A stretch of DNA of 44,447 nucleotides from JAUSIK01 sp964547875 (GTDB lineage Archaea; Nanobdellota; Nanobdellia; Pacearchaeales; GW2011-AR1): NCBI GenBank assembly GCA_964547875.1, contig CAZJPE010000008.1, positions 1-44,447 on the forward strand, read 5' to 3'. Position numbers and translations under genes: made by a program. Below are positions 23,761 to 30,492 of the stretch, piece after piece. The notes under the pieces were generated by a model. It ran no database searches and was not told where the DNA came from. It worked only from the letters and a program-made list of their open reading frames with translations. Positions within the stretch are counted from its first letter, which is position 1, and the number at the start of each line of letters is the position of its first letter.

Positions 23761-23780
23761 CAACTATCTGTTGATAGTTG
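23761..23780 (+). promoter_or_regulatory. Operator-like dyad of the HTH-MNT/HEPN operon
   Basis: Perfect 8-bp arms caactatc and gatagttg are separated by tgtt, directly after the TATA box and before the ATG at 23789. A second, overlapping dyad (tgttga / tcaaca) continues to 23786. The first gene product has an N-terminal wHTH, so autorepression is likely. Inferred from position. Confidence 0.5.
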
Positions 23781-23788
23781 TCAACAAA

Positions 23789-24391
23789 ATGGAAACAATG
23801 AAAGATCGTGCACAAAGCATTATGCTTATTGTATTAAAAGATTTGACTGTAACGCATACAGCGACATCTCTTGCGAAAGGACTAGAGATGAGTAGATGGG
23901 GTATATGGAAAATTCTCAAGAAACTTCAAGAAAATGACTTGATAGTTGTTGAACCTATTGGTTCTGGGAAAACAAGCATTAATAGAATCAGATTAAATTG
24001 GGAGAATGTTCTTGTAGAGAAAACCCTGGCTCTTTTTCTAACTCAAGAAGCATTAAAACATAAAAGATGGATATCAAATTTTGCTGATTTGGAGAAAGAG
24101 GTTGATTTCTTAATACTTTATGGGAGTATATTATACTCTCCTAAAGAAGCTAGGGACATAGACATAATAGGAATTACATCTAATGAAAAAAAGTTTGATA
24201 AAATTGGAAATATTATATTGAAAATACAAGAAACGCAAATTAAAAAGATTCACTCTATTAATCTTACGCAGAAGGAATTTGAAAAAGAATTAAAAAAACC
24301 TAATAAAGCATTTATAGACGCAATAAAGAAAGGAGTTATATTATTTGGGCAGGAAAAATTTATTAAATTTATAAAGAAATTGCAGACATGA
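23789..24391 (+). CDS. wHTH-nucleotidyltransferase (MNT) antitoxin
   Basis: A 200-aa two-domain protein. Residues about 1-70 form a winged helix (HTATSLAKGLEMSRWGIWKILKKLQENDLI). Residues about 100-180 form a minimal nucleotidyltransferase with DFLILYGSILYSPKEARDIDIIGI, i.e. the GS motif and the DxD metal pair. MNT proteins of HEPN/MNT systems act as antitoxins, by AMPylating or shielding the HEPN RNase. It overlaps the HEPN gene by an ATGA. A TTG at 23771 would extend the frame into the operator, so ATG 23789 (or 23798) is preferred. Confidence 0.75.
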   Translation: METMKDRAQSIMLIVLKDLTVTHTATSLAKGLEMSRWGIWKILKKLQENDLIVVEPIGSGKTSINRIRLNWENVLVEKTLALFLTQEALKHKRWISNFADLEKEVDFLILYGSILYSPKEARDIDIIGITSNEKKFDKIGNIILKIQETQIKKIHSINLTQKEFEKELKKPNKAFIDAIKKGVILFGQEKFIKFIKKLQT

Positions 24392-24939
24392 TAATGGAAA
24401 AAGTAGTAAAAGATTGTTTCGTAAGCGCCTTAAAAGACGAGAAAAAAGGAAAAAAGCATAAAGGCCTTCTTATAACAAAACCTAATCAAAAAGAGGCTGA
24501 AGAATTTATTGATAAAGCAAAGAAAAATTTAGGGCTTTGCCCAGTTTATAAAAAGGAGGGATTTGATTATAAGATACCTGAAGAATGGTATTATACATTG
24601 TACTATTGTGCTTTGTCTATTTTAGCTAAATTTGGAGTTGAAAGCAGAAGTCAAAGATGCACGGCCCTATTTTTAAGATATGTCAAAGATAAAGGCTTAA
24701 TAGATTATGACGACGAATTCGTTAAAAGAATAACAGTTCATAAAGAAAAAGAAGAAAAATCAGATGTTGACGAAAGAGAAAAGGCGAGATACAGTTCCGC
24801 AGTTAAAATTAAGGAAGTGGAAAATCAATATGAAAGCATGATGAAGTTATGTAGTGGGGCTATTTCACAATGTGAAGACATTGTTTATTCTGACAAGAAA
24901 TTTGAGATACCAAGTGAATTAGTTATTATTTTTGATTAG
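24388..24939 (+). CDS. HEPN-domain toxin-like protein
   Basis: A 183-aa all-helical protein coupled by a 4-nt overlap to an MNT antitoxin. The helix EEWYYTLYYCALSILAKFGVESRSQRC and the later DVDEREKARYSSAVKIKEVENQ fit the HEPN bundle seen in archaeal MNT partners. A clear R-x4-6-H catalytic motif is not obvious, so catalytic competence is uncertain. HEPN toxins are RNases. ATG 24394 (MEKVVKD) is an alternative start two codons later. Assignment rests on partner context plus helical pattern. Confidence 0.6.
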   Translation: MIMEKVVKDCFVSALKDEKKGKKHKGLLITKPNQKEAEEFIDKAKKNLGLCPVYKKEGFDYKIPEEWYYTLYYCALSILAKFGVESRSQRCTALFLRYVKDKGLIDYDDEFVKRITVHKEKEEKSDVDEREKARYSSAVKIKEVENQYESMMKLCSGAISQCEDIVYSDKKFEIPSELVIIFD

Positions 24940-24956
24940 TTATTTTATGAGAATAA

Positions 24957-24969
24957 GGTTTATAAATTA
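24957..24969 (+). promoter_or_regulatory. TATA box of the membrane-protein trio
   Basis: The sequence ggtttataaatta is centred about 25 nt before the ATG at 24988. Confidence 0.5.
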
Positions 24970-24987
24970 GAGATTATTTGATTATAC

Positions 24988-25650
24988 ATGTTTAATAGAA
25001 GAGGGCTTGGTGACACTGGAAAGATTATTTTAGCTATTGTTATAGTTATTGGCATTTTAGTGTTGGGTTCATTTTTCTTTCGTACTGAAATTTGGGATAA
25101 AATTAATAAAAATCTTAGTATAGATACTAATGTTGAGGGTTTTGATACTGCTTTTGGAAAAACATTTGGCTGGATGACTTATGTTTTTGGAGGCATTCCT
25201 ACATGGCTTAAAAATCTTGTTGGAGAGAATAGCGCTATTGTTATAACTTTATTTACATGGCTTTTATTATTTGTAACTTTTGGAGATATTTTTGCTGCTT
25301 TTAGTACATTTAGCAAAGCTGCTTCTTGGGTTATTGCTTTTGCCATGGCTGTCATTTTTGCTAATTTAAAAGTGCTTGTTATCTTATTAGGATTCTTTAT
25401 AGGAATATTTGCATTTGTAGGAGGATTTGCCGTAATTGTAGGATTAGTTACTGCCTTTATTGTTTTTATTGGCATTAATTGGGGAATAGGGACAATGGGA
25501 CCTTGGATAATTAGAAGAAGACTACTATTAACGGCGGCCAGGCATGCTGCAGAAAGCGAGGCAGGGGGAGAAGAGGTTTCAGGGGCTATTGAAGGATTGG
25601 AGAAGATTGGCGAGGCTTTAAAAAGAGCTACAAAGAAGAAGGGTAAATGA
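24988..25650 (+). CDS. Multipass membrane protein A of a three-gene cluster
   Basis: A 220-aa protein with an N-terminal helix (ILAIVIVIGILVLGSFFF), an extracytoplasmic stretch of about 60 residues, and four to five further membrane segments. A Gly-rich helix (GIFAFVGGFAVIVGLVTAFIVFIGI) and a basic C-terminal tail complete it. The segment TFGDIFAAFSTFSKAASWVIAFAMAVIFANLK closely parallels one in the next protein. No family is recognised and no enzyme motif is visible. It has its own TATA box and is followed by two further membrane-protein genes. Confidence 0.6.
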   Translation: MFNRRGLGDTGKIILAIVIVIGILVLGSFFFRTEIWDKINKNLSIDTNVEGFDTAFGKTFGWMTYVFGGIPTWLKNLVGENSAIVITLFTWLLLFVTFGDIFAAFSTFSKAASWVIAFAMAVIFANLKVLVILLGFFIGIFAFVGGFAVIVGLVTAFIVFIGINWGIGTMGPWIIRRRLLLTAARHAAESEAGGEEVSGAIEGLEKIGEALKRATKKKGK

Positions 25651-25684
25651 ATAATTTTTTATAGTTAGTTTTATTAATTTGGTG

Positions 25685-26458
25685 ATGGAGAAGAGCCTGG
25701 GGAACCAAGTTTCCCCTTTGGAAAACCCCTCCTTAAAAGGGGCTAATAAGATTATTTTGCTATTTGTATTTTGTATTTTATTAGCAAGTTTATTCTTTAT
25801 TAACAATGCATATGCGCAAGTTGATTCCGGAATTGACACGAGCGGATTTGAGGAAGAGGCGGGAAAGATTTTAAACGCTACTAAAACGCTTAAGAATTTA
25901 ACAGAAGAGAACAGATGGGAATATATTGGAGAGCAGTGGAAAGCGCTTTTATTGAAGAATAAAGGATTTGCTGTTGTTGACAAGACTTTTAGAAATCTTA
26001 ATTTTCTTTTCTTTTTCTTATTTGGAGAGAATTATGATTTGTCCCTGACTTTGCTATTTGCTATTCTTTTATGGATTTTCTTTTTTGCCATGTTTGGGAA
26101 AATAACCTCTAGTTTTTCTACATTCAGCGAGCCTGTTTCCTATGTTGTTGCTTTTTGCATGGCTGTTATTTTAGCGCATTTGAAATTTTATCATTTAATT
26201 TCTTTAATATTATTCAAGATTATATTTTTCAAGAGCGGTATTTGGAGCTTTATTTTCTTAGTTATATTTTTTGCTTTGTATCTTATTGTCTTGATTTTTA
26301 TTGAGAGAATTATCTGGAAGATTGTAAGACTGACTAAGAAAACAAAAGAAGAGCAGGAAAAATGGGATGCGAGATTTAAGTTCAAGGTTTTTGAGAAGAG
26401 GATGGAAGGGATGGAAAAGGCATTTGGGAGTGTCGGGAGGGCTATAAAAAACCCATAG
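25685..26458 (+). CDS. Multipass membrane protein B, paralog of A
   Basis: A 257-aa protein with a cleavable-looking signal (KIILLFVFCILLASLFFINNAYAQ), a short extracellular helical region, then several membrane segments and a charged cytosolic tail. The core FGKITSSFSTFSEPVSYVVAFCMAVILAHLK matches protein A (FSTFS, AFxMAVIxAxLK). I take ATG 25685; TTG and GTG codons lie just before it in frame. An AT box at 25652-25664 is about 26 nt upstream. The first 20 codons encode an odd, GC-richer, hairpin-rich stretch (25699-25742). Function unknown. Confidence 0.55.
   Translation: MEKSLGNQVSPLENPSLKGANKIILLFVFCILLASLFFINNAYAQVDSGIDTSGFEEEAGKILNATKTLKNLTEENRWEYIGEQWKALLLKNKGFAVVDKTFRNLNFLFFFLFGENYDLSLTLLFAILLWIFFFAMFGKITSSFSTFSEPVSYVVAFCMAVILAHLKFYHLISLILFKIIFFKSGIWSFIFLVIFFALYLIVLIFIERIIWKIVRLTKKTKEEQEKWDARFKFKVFEKRMEGMEKAFGSVGRAIKNP
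25699..25742 (+). repeat. Two short GC-rich hairpins inside the start of membrane protein B
   Basis: Arms GGGGAA and TTCCCC (25699-25704, 25711-25716) and arms CCCCT and AGGGG (25726-25730, 25738-25742) form two stems. The composition stands out from the very AT-rich surroundings, and the encoded residues precede the signal peptide. It could be a small inserted palindromic repeat or a translational control structure. Confidence 0.4.
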
Positions 26459-26464
26459 TTTAAA

Positions 26465-26860
26465 ATGGCATTTGGAGATATTTTTTATGATAACATTGCA
26501 GTATTTTTAGCTTTGTTTCTTTTGATTTTTGTGGTTTTTTATTATATATTAACCAGGACGTATTTTGGGCAGCGCAGAAGGAATAAGGGCGTTGTAATTA
26601 TAATATCTTTCACTTGCGCTTTATTAGCTGCTTATGGCTTGTATAAGAAGAATTTTTATTTTCCTTTTTTTGACGCGGAATTCAGAGGATTTGAGCTTTC
26701 TAATCTTTTTGCTTTTATTTTAAGTTTTATTGAATTTATCAGAAGCCTGGGTTTTGTAGGGGCTATTATTAGCATTATTATTCTTGCTCTTTTTTTAGGA
26801 TTTCTTTATAGATTTATTCAGCCGTTTATCAAATATTTAAGAGTTAATTGGGGGATTTAA
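26465..26860 (+). CDS. Multipass membrane protein C of the three-gene cluster
   Basis: A 131-aa protein with an N-terminal helix (IAVFLALFLLIFVVFYYILT), a basic cytosolic turn (RTYFGQRRRNKG), a second helix (VVIIISFTCALLAAYGLY), and two further hydrophobic stretches near the end (FAFILSFIEFI and GAIISIIILALFLGFLYRFI). It begins 6 nt after protein B and is probably co-transcribed. FGDIFYDN near the start echoes FGDIF in protein A. No family recognised. The 205-bp gap to 27065 holds only weak hairpins (cttaat / attaag). Confidence 0.55.
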   Translation: MAFGDIFYDNIAVFLALFLLIFVVFYYILTRTYFGQRRRNKGVVIIISFTCALLAAYGLYKKNFYFPFFDAEFRGFELSNLFAFILSFIEFIRSLGFVGAIISIIILALFLGFLYRFIQPFIKYLRVNWGI

Positions 26861-27065
26861 TAGAGTCTTCTTTATCTTAATATTTCTGTTATCAATAACC
26901 CTATTGAAATTAAGATACGTCCCAAAATAACGCGTTCTTTAAGAAGTTTTCTGAATTCCTATAAACCAAAATCTGGATTAATTATGAATTTAAATGAATT
27001 TTACCGGAAAAAAATTGGAGATTCTATTATACATGTTATTCCAATTTGTTTTTGGTAACTTATAT

Positions 27066-27338
27066 TTAATAATGCCTCCTATACCCTACTATTTTATTGC
27101 CGTGGAATATAGGCACTTCTCTTGGAAAATGTGTTGGGCGTCTTCTTCCTGTTTTCATCACGAGGAAAATTGCCACTATTATTATAACAATACTTCCTAT
27201 CATGAGGTATGTGTTATTTATTTGAGATGTTGAGATGCTTAATGACGAGGATAAATAATCCTCGAATTCAGGGAAGAGAGAAGCTGCCAGACCAATAAGG
27301 CCTATTATTGCTGTAAAATATCCTAATGCTCTATTCAT
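27066..27338 (-). CDS. Small two-helix membrane protein, 90 aa
   Basis: Begins MNRALGYFTAIIGLIGLAASLFPEFEDYL (first membrane segment at about 5-22). A second segment (LMIGSIVIIIVAIFLVM, about 45-62) is followed by a basic cytosolic tail (KTGRRRPTHFPREV). This layout is convincing, so I chose it over a plus-strand frame at 26994-27233. An AGAGGC sequence 4-6 nt before the ATG could be a weak ribosome-binding site. A TATA-like agatttatataac lies about 40 nt upstream on the minus strand. Function unknown. Confidence 0.6.
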   Translation of the reverse strand: MNRALGYFTAIIGLIGLAASLFPEFEDYLSSSLSISTSQINNTYLMIGSIVIIIVAIFLVMKTGRRRPTHFPREVPIFHGNKIVGYRRHY

Positions 27339-27396
27339 ATTTGCCTCTTCTTTATTTTTATTTTAAGATGAAGAGTTATATAAATCTTTTCTTGTT

Positions 27397-27720
27397 TTAG
27401 ACTATAATTTCTTTTTCAGTTCCTTTAATTAGATTCCAATCTAACTTGATAAGCTGTTGAACTGCAGGGTTTAATGTATTAAGCTTGTAGAGATTAGATT
27501 TGCCTACTCTTCTTGTTTTTATCACTATTTTATTCCTTTCTAATTTTTCCCAAAATGTTTGTAGTGTTGAATAGCTTACTCCCGCATTTCTGGCTATTTC
27601 TGTTAATGGATAATCAAAATCCGCAAAAGTTATTAGGAAATCAAGAACTTTAATTATAGGATTATTTCCAAATACCTCTACAAATATGCTATTATTGTCA
27701 AGTCCTTCTTTCTGTATCAT
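27397..27720 (-). CDS. Winged-helix transcription regulator
   Basis: A 107-aa single-domain protein. NNPIIKVLDFLITFADFDYPLTEIARNAGVSYSTLQTFWEKLERNKIVIKTRRVGKSNLYKLN is a clear winged helix-turn-helix with recognition helix SYSTLQTFWEKL and wing around RRVGKSNLY. It is probably a dimeric DNA-binding regulator; targets are unknown. The minus-strand TATA (tttatataac, 27741-27750) is about 26 nt upstream, supporting this ATG. It is divergent from another small wHTH-like gene at 27819. Confidence 0.7.
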   Translation of the reverse strand: MIQKEGLDNNSIFVEVFGNNPIIKVLDFLITFADFDYPLTEIARNAGVSYSTLQTFWEKLERNKIVIKTRRVGKSNLYKLNTLNPAVQQLIKLDWNLIKGTEKEIIV

Positions 27721-27740
27721 AACTAATATTAAATGAAGGC

Positions 27741-27753
27741 GTTATATAAATGT
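27741..27753 (-). promoter_or_regulatory. TATA box of the wHTH regulator gene
   Basis: On the minus strand it contains atttatataac, centred 27 nt before the ATG at 27720. Confidence 0.5.
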
Positions 27754-27784
27754 TTCGTTTAATGTTTTTTATATGCAATATTAG

Positions 27785-27799
27785 AAATATTTAAATATG
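27785..27799 (+). promoter_or_regulatory. TATA box that decides the GTG start at 27819
   Basis: The sequence aaatatttaaatatg is centred about 27 nt before GTG 27819. The only nearby ATG (27797) is out of frame and closes after nine codons. Confidence 0.5.
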
Positions 27800-27818
27800 A
27801 AATCTCTCTTTGTTATAG

Positions 27819-28091
27819 GTGGAATTTAATAGAGATGTAATAAAGGCGAGACTTCTTTATCATTTAAGGAGAAAAAAGGTAATTTGGGGAGTTCATACGC
27901 ATTTTGATACATTAACAAGAGGATTTCCATCGCATTTAGGAAAAGATGTAAAAAAAGTCGCGCAAGAATTGATTAAAGAAGGTTTAATCGTAACTAAATC
28001 TGCTTCTTATGGTTTGCAGGTTTCTTTAAATAAAACTAGGATAAAAGAGATTGAAGATTTCATATCAAGAATATTGGGTTTTAATTTCTAG
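27819..28091 (+). CDS. Conserved archaeal wHTH-like protein, 90 aa, GTG start
   Basis: Small basic protein (EFNRDVIKARLLYHLRRKKVIWGVHTHFDTLTRGFPSHLG, then KDVKKVAQELIKEGLIVTKSASYGLQVSLN). The plan is a winged helix, with the final GLIVTKSASYGLQVSLN as the wing hairpin. It reads like a family I associate with archaeal genomes, without a function I can name. The start is a GTG in a leaderless context. Its 3' end lies 40 bp before cysS, which has its own TATA box in between. Confidence 0.6.
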   Translation: MEFNRDVIKARLLYHLRRKKVIWGVHTHFDTLTRGFPSHLGKDVKKVAQELIKEGLIVTKSASYGLQVSLNKTRIKEIEDFISRILGFNF

Positions 28092-28097
28092 TTTGGC

Positions 28098-28110
28098 AAA
28101 GCCTTATAAC
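28098..28110 (+). promoter_or_regulatory. TATA box that decides the cysS start
   Basis: The sequence caaagccttataa is centred about 27 nt before the ATG at 28132 and lies after the longer upstream in-frame ATG, favouring the shorter protein. Confidence 0.5.
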
Positions 28111-28131
28111 TTATTGTTTTTTAATAATATT

Positions 28132-29502
28132 ATGAAAAATATAATTAAGCTTTATAATACTTTAACAAGGCAAAAGGAGATTTTTAAGCCGATTAAGAAA
28201 GACAATGTTAGAATGTACACATGCGGGCCTACTGTTTATAATTATCCGCATATTGGGAATTATCGGGCTTATATTACGGCAGATATTTTGAAGAGAGTTT
28301 TAAAATATAATAGCTATAAAGTTAAGCAAGTAATGAATATAACTGATGTTGATGACAAGACAATAAGAGAGAGCACTAAAGAAGGAGTAAGCTTGGAAGA
28401 TTTCACTGAAAAATATACAAGGGCTTTTATGGAGGATACAGAAGTTCTTAATATAGACAAGCCGGATTTTTTTCCTAGGGCGACTAAGCATATCAAGGAA
28501 ATTGTTTCTTTAATTAAGAAGCTTATTGATAAGAAAGTAGCTTATAAGGGAGAAGACGGGAGCATTTATTATTCTATATCCCAATTCAAGGATTATGGGC
28601 AGTTGGCTGGAATTAAAATAAAATCTAGAAAAACTAAAGCTAGGATAAAACAAGATGAATATACAAAAGCAACAGCTAGTGATTTTGCCTTGTGGAAAGC
28701 ATGGGATAAAAGCGATGGCGATGTTTTTTGGGAGACAGAGATAGGCAAGGGCAGGCCTGGCTGGCATATAGAGTGCTCTGCCATGTCAATGAAATATTTA
28801 GGAAAACATTTTGACATACATACAGGAGGAGTTGATTTAATATTTCCGCATCATCAGAATGAAATAGCGCAATCAGAGCAGTTTAGTGGAAAAAAGTTTG
28901 TTAATTATTGGATTCATAATGAATGGCTTGTTGTTGATGGAAAGAAGATGTCAAAATCTTTAGGGAATTTTTATACGCTGAAAGACTTAACAGACAAAGG
29001 GTATAAACCTGCGCATTTTCGCTATCTAAATCTTTTAACGCATTATCGCAAGCCGTTAAATTTTACTCTTGATAATCTTGATGCCGCAAAGAGCAGTTAT
29101 GAGAGAATTAAAAGAAAGGTTATTGGGCTTAGAGGAGAGGAGCATAGAGGGCTGGATTTTAGTAAAGAATACGAGACTAAATTTAAAGATGCGATTAATG
29201 ACGATTTAAATATTCCTTCTGCTGTGCAGGTTTTTTTAGAGGCATTGGATGATTTTGATTTTGAGCCTAAAAAAAAGATTGAATTTTTAGAAGATTGTGA
29301 TAGTGTTTTAGGATTGGATGTAAAAAATATGCTGGAAAGTGCTTTAGTTGTTCCTAAAGATGTGGAGAGACTTATAGAAGAAAGAGAGAAATTTAGAAAA
29401 AATAGGATTTGGGAAAAGGCAGATATTTTAAGGCAGAGAATTAGGGAGAAAGGGTATTTGTTGGAAGACACTCCTAAAGGGCCAAGAATTGAGAAGATTT
29501 AA
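28132..29502 (+). CDS. cysS: Cysteinyl-tRNA synthetase
   Basis: Class I aminoacyl-tRNA synthetase that charges tRNA-Cys. It has the HIGH-type motif PHIGNYRAY near the N terminus with the zinc/substrate Cys in MYTCGPTVYN. Further landmarks are GRPGWHIECSAMS, the zinc ligands HTGGVDLIFPHHQNEIAQSE, and the KMSKS loop GKKMSKSLGNF. A helical C-terminal domain ends with the CysS pattern RNRIWEKADILRQRIREKGYLLEDTPKGPR. At 456 aa it has normal family length. The ATG at 28132 (MKNIIKLYNTLT) fits both family N termini and TATA spacing; the frame opens earlier at 28051 but overlaps the previous gene. Confidence 0.95.
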   Translation: MKNIIKLYNTLTRQKEIFKPIKKDNVRMYTCGPTVYNYPHIGNYRAYITADILKRVLKYNSYKVKQVMNITDVDDKTIRESTKEGVSLEDFTEKYTRAFMEDTEVLNIDKPDFFPRATKHIKEIVSLIKKLIDKKVAYKGEDGSIYYSISQFKDYGQLAGIKIKSRKTKARIKQDEYTKATASDFALWKAWDKSDGDVFWETEIGKGRPGWHIECSAMSMKYLGKHFDIHTGGVDLIFPHHQNEIAQSEQFSGKKFVNYWIHNEWLVVDGKKMSKSLGNFYTLKDLTDKGYKPAHFRYLNLLTHYRKPLNFTLDNLDAAKSSYERIKRKVIGLRGEEHRGLDFSKEYETKFKDAINDDLNIPSAVQVFLEALDDFDFEPKKKIEFLEDCDSVLGLDVKNMLESALVVPKDVERLIEEREKFRKNRIWEKADILRQRIREKGYLLEDTPKGPRIEKI

Positions 29503-29504
29503 TG

Positions 29505-29759
29505 TTAAGGTTTTATATCAAATTTTGCTAAAACTTCCGTGCCCTTTTTTGTTATTGTGAATGTGGAATAAACCCTGTTCTCTTTTTCGTATAATATATT
29601 ATTTCGTGCTAAAAAATGCAGGAGCCTATATTCATCTAGGGTTTTATATTCATTGAGATAAAGTATCGGATCTTTTTCGTCAGATCTTGCTATTTCTTTC
29701 AACCAGTCTTTTTTGCTTTTTATCAGATCTTTTATTAAATCTGAGAGTTTCATAAACAT
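29505..29759 (-). CDS. Hypothetical wHTH-like protein, 84 aa
   Basis: Small cytosolic protein (KLSDLIKDLIKSKKDWLKEI, then TLDEYRLLHFLARNNILYEKENRVYSTFTITKKGTEVLAKF). The second half has the helix plus beta-wing pattern of a winged helix (YSTFTITKKGTEVL). The Met at 29753 is an alternative start. It is convergent with cysS, 2 nt apart. No family recognised; it could be a regulator or a nucleic-acid-binding adaptor. Confidence 0.5.
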   Translation of the reverse strand: MFMKLSDLIKDLIKSKKDWLKEIARSDEKDPILYLNEYKTLDEYRLLHFLARNNILYEKENRVYSTFTITKKGTEVLAKFDIKP

Positions 29760-29912
29760 GAGTAAAAATTATCTTATTTAACATTAATTGTAATAAAAAA
29801 TATAATAATGGGAGTAAATAAATTTCTAAAATGCTAAAATTGTTATATAAGAATATGATCCGGATTAAAGAGCGAATTCATCTTAACACAATTAGAAATA
29901 AATTAATGTTAC

Positions 29913-29948
29913 TCACTATAGAGAAATTTATTTTCTGATTAATAGTGA
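29913..29948 (+). promoter_or_regulatory. Inverted repeat upstream of the groES promoter
   Basis: Arms TCACTAT (29913-29919) and ATAGTGA (29942-29948) are separated by 22 nt that contain a further agaaa / tttct pairing. The dyad lies 13-48 bp upstream of the groES TATA box (29961-29974), where an activator or heat-shock regulator could bind. It is not a bacterial CIRCE element. Confidence 0.4.
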
Positions 29949-29960
29949 ATTTTAACATAA

Positions 29961-29974
29961 AAGAATTTAAATAG
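29961..29974 (+). promoter_or_regulatory. TATA box of the groES operon
   Basis: The sequence aagaatttaaatag lies about 36 nt before the groES ATG at 30004, giving a leader of roughly 10 nt. Confidence 0.5.
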
Positions 29975-30003
29975 CTATTGTGAACAGAATTATTACTCTT
30001 AAA

Positions 30004-30276
30004 ATGAAAATAACACCTATTGGAGAGCGAGTAATAATAAAGCCTATGAAGGCAGAAGAAAAAACAAAATCAGGGATATATTTACCAAAAGGCGCAGAGG
30101 AAAAAAAGCAGGGTATTGTGTACGAAGTTGGGACATTGAAAGACGGCTCAAGAATTCCTTTGCATCAAGGCGATAAAATTATATATGGAGGCTATTCATC
30201 AGAAGAGATTGAGATACACAACGAAAAGTTTTTAATTGTTGAGTTTAAGGATGTTATTGCAAAACTTGAAGGATAA
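30004..30276 (+). CDS. groES: Co-chaperonin GroES (group I)
   Basis: A 90-aa co-chaperonin forming the heptameric lid of GroEL. MKITPIGERVIIKPMKAEEKTKSGIYLPKGAEEKKQGIV shows the family start and mobile loop (KTKSGIYLP), followed by GDKIIYGGYSSEEI and a C-terminal VEFKDVIAKLEG. It is a bacterial-type protein, unusual in archaea, where the thermosome is the rule; likely ancient lateral transfer. The ATG at 30004 matches family N termini; a GTG at 29980 would add eight residues. First gene of a groES-orf-groEL unit. Confidence 0.9.
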   Translation: MKITPIGERVIIKPMKAEEKTKSGIYLPKGAEEKKQGIVYEVGTLKDGSRIPLHQGDKIIYGGYSSEEIEIHNEKFLIVEFKDVIAKLEG

Positions 30277-30277
30277 A

Positions 30278-30490
30278 ATGACAAAATCAAAAATAAAAGT
30301 TAAGAAAATAAAATCTGAGGAAGATATAGATAGTTTGAGAGAGGGCGATGTTGTTGAAATGTATAATAAACCATATCGTCATTTTTTTGCATTAAGGAAC
30401 CAACTAAGTTTTAATGAAGTATATTCAAAAGAAGGTTCTCTGGAGAAATATTTGATTTATGATAGGAAATTACGAGAGGCAGGGCTATAA
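30278..30490 (+). CDS. Hypothetical 70-aa protein between groES and groEL
   Basis: Starts 1 nt after the groES stop and ends 2 nt before groEL, so it is surely part of the operon. It begins MTKSKIKVKKIKSEEDIDSL and continues REGDVVEMYNKPYRHFFALRN, mixing a basic start, an acidic helix and a small beta segment. No membrane segment, no Cys. I do not recognise it. Bacterial groESL operons have no such gene, so it may be a lineage-specific cofactor or regulator of the chaperonin. An upstream ATG at 30236 lies within groES and is not favoured. Confidence 0.65.
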   Translation: MTKSKIKVKKIKSEEDIDSLREGDVVEMYNKPYRHFFALRNQLSFNEVYSKEGSLEKYLIYDRKLREAGL

Positions 30491-30492
30491 AA

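Noticed and set aside
26994..27233. Plus-strand 79-aa reading frame over the 27066-27338 region
   Set aside because: The minus-strand frame gives a clean two-helix membrane protein with a basic tail, while this frame is Cys/His/Tyr-rich with no pattern and looks like the antisense of that protein.
28051..28131. Upstream in-frame start of cysS
   Set aside because: It overlaps the previous gene, adds residues foreign to CysS, and lies upstream of the TATA box at 28098-28110.
29913..29948. CIRCE (HrcA) operator before groES
   Set aside because: The arms do not match TTAGCACTC-N9-GAGTGCTAA; only a generic dyad is present.
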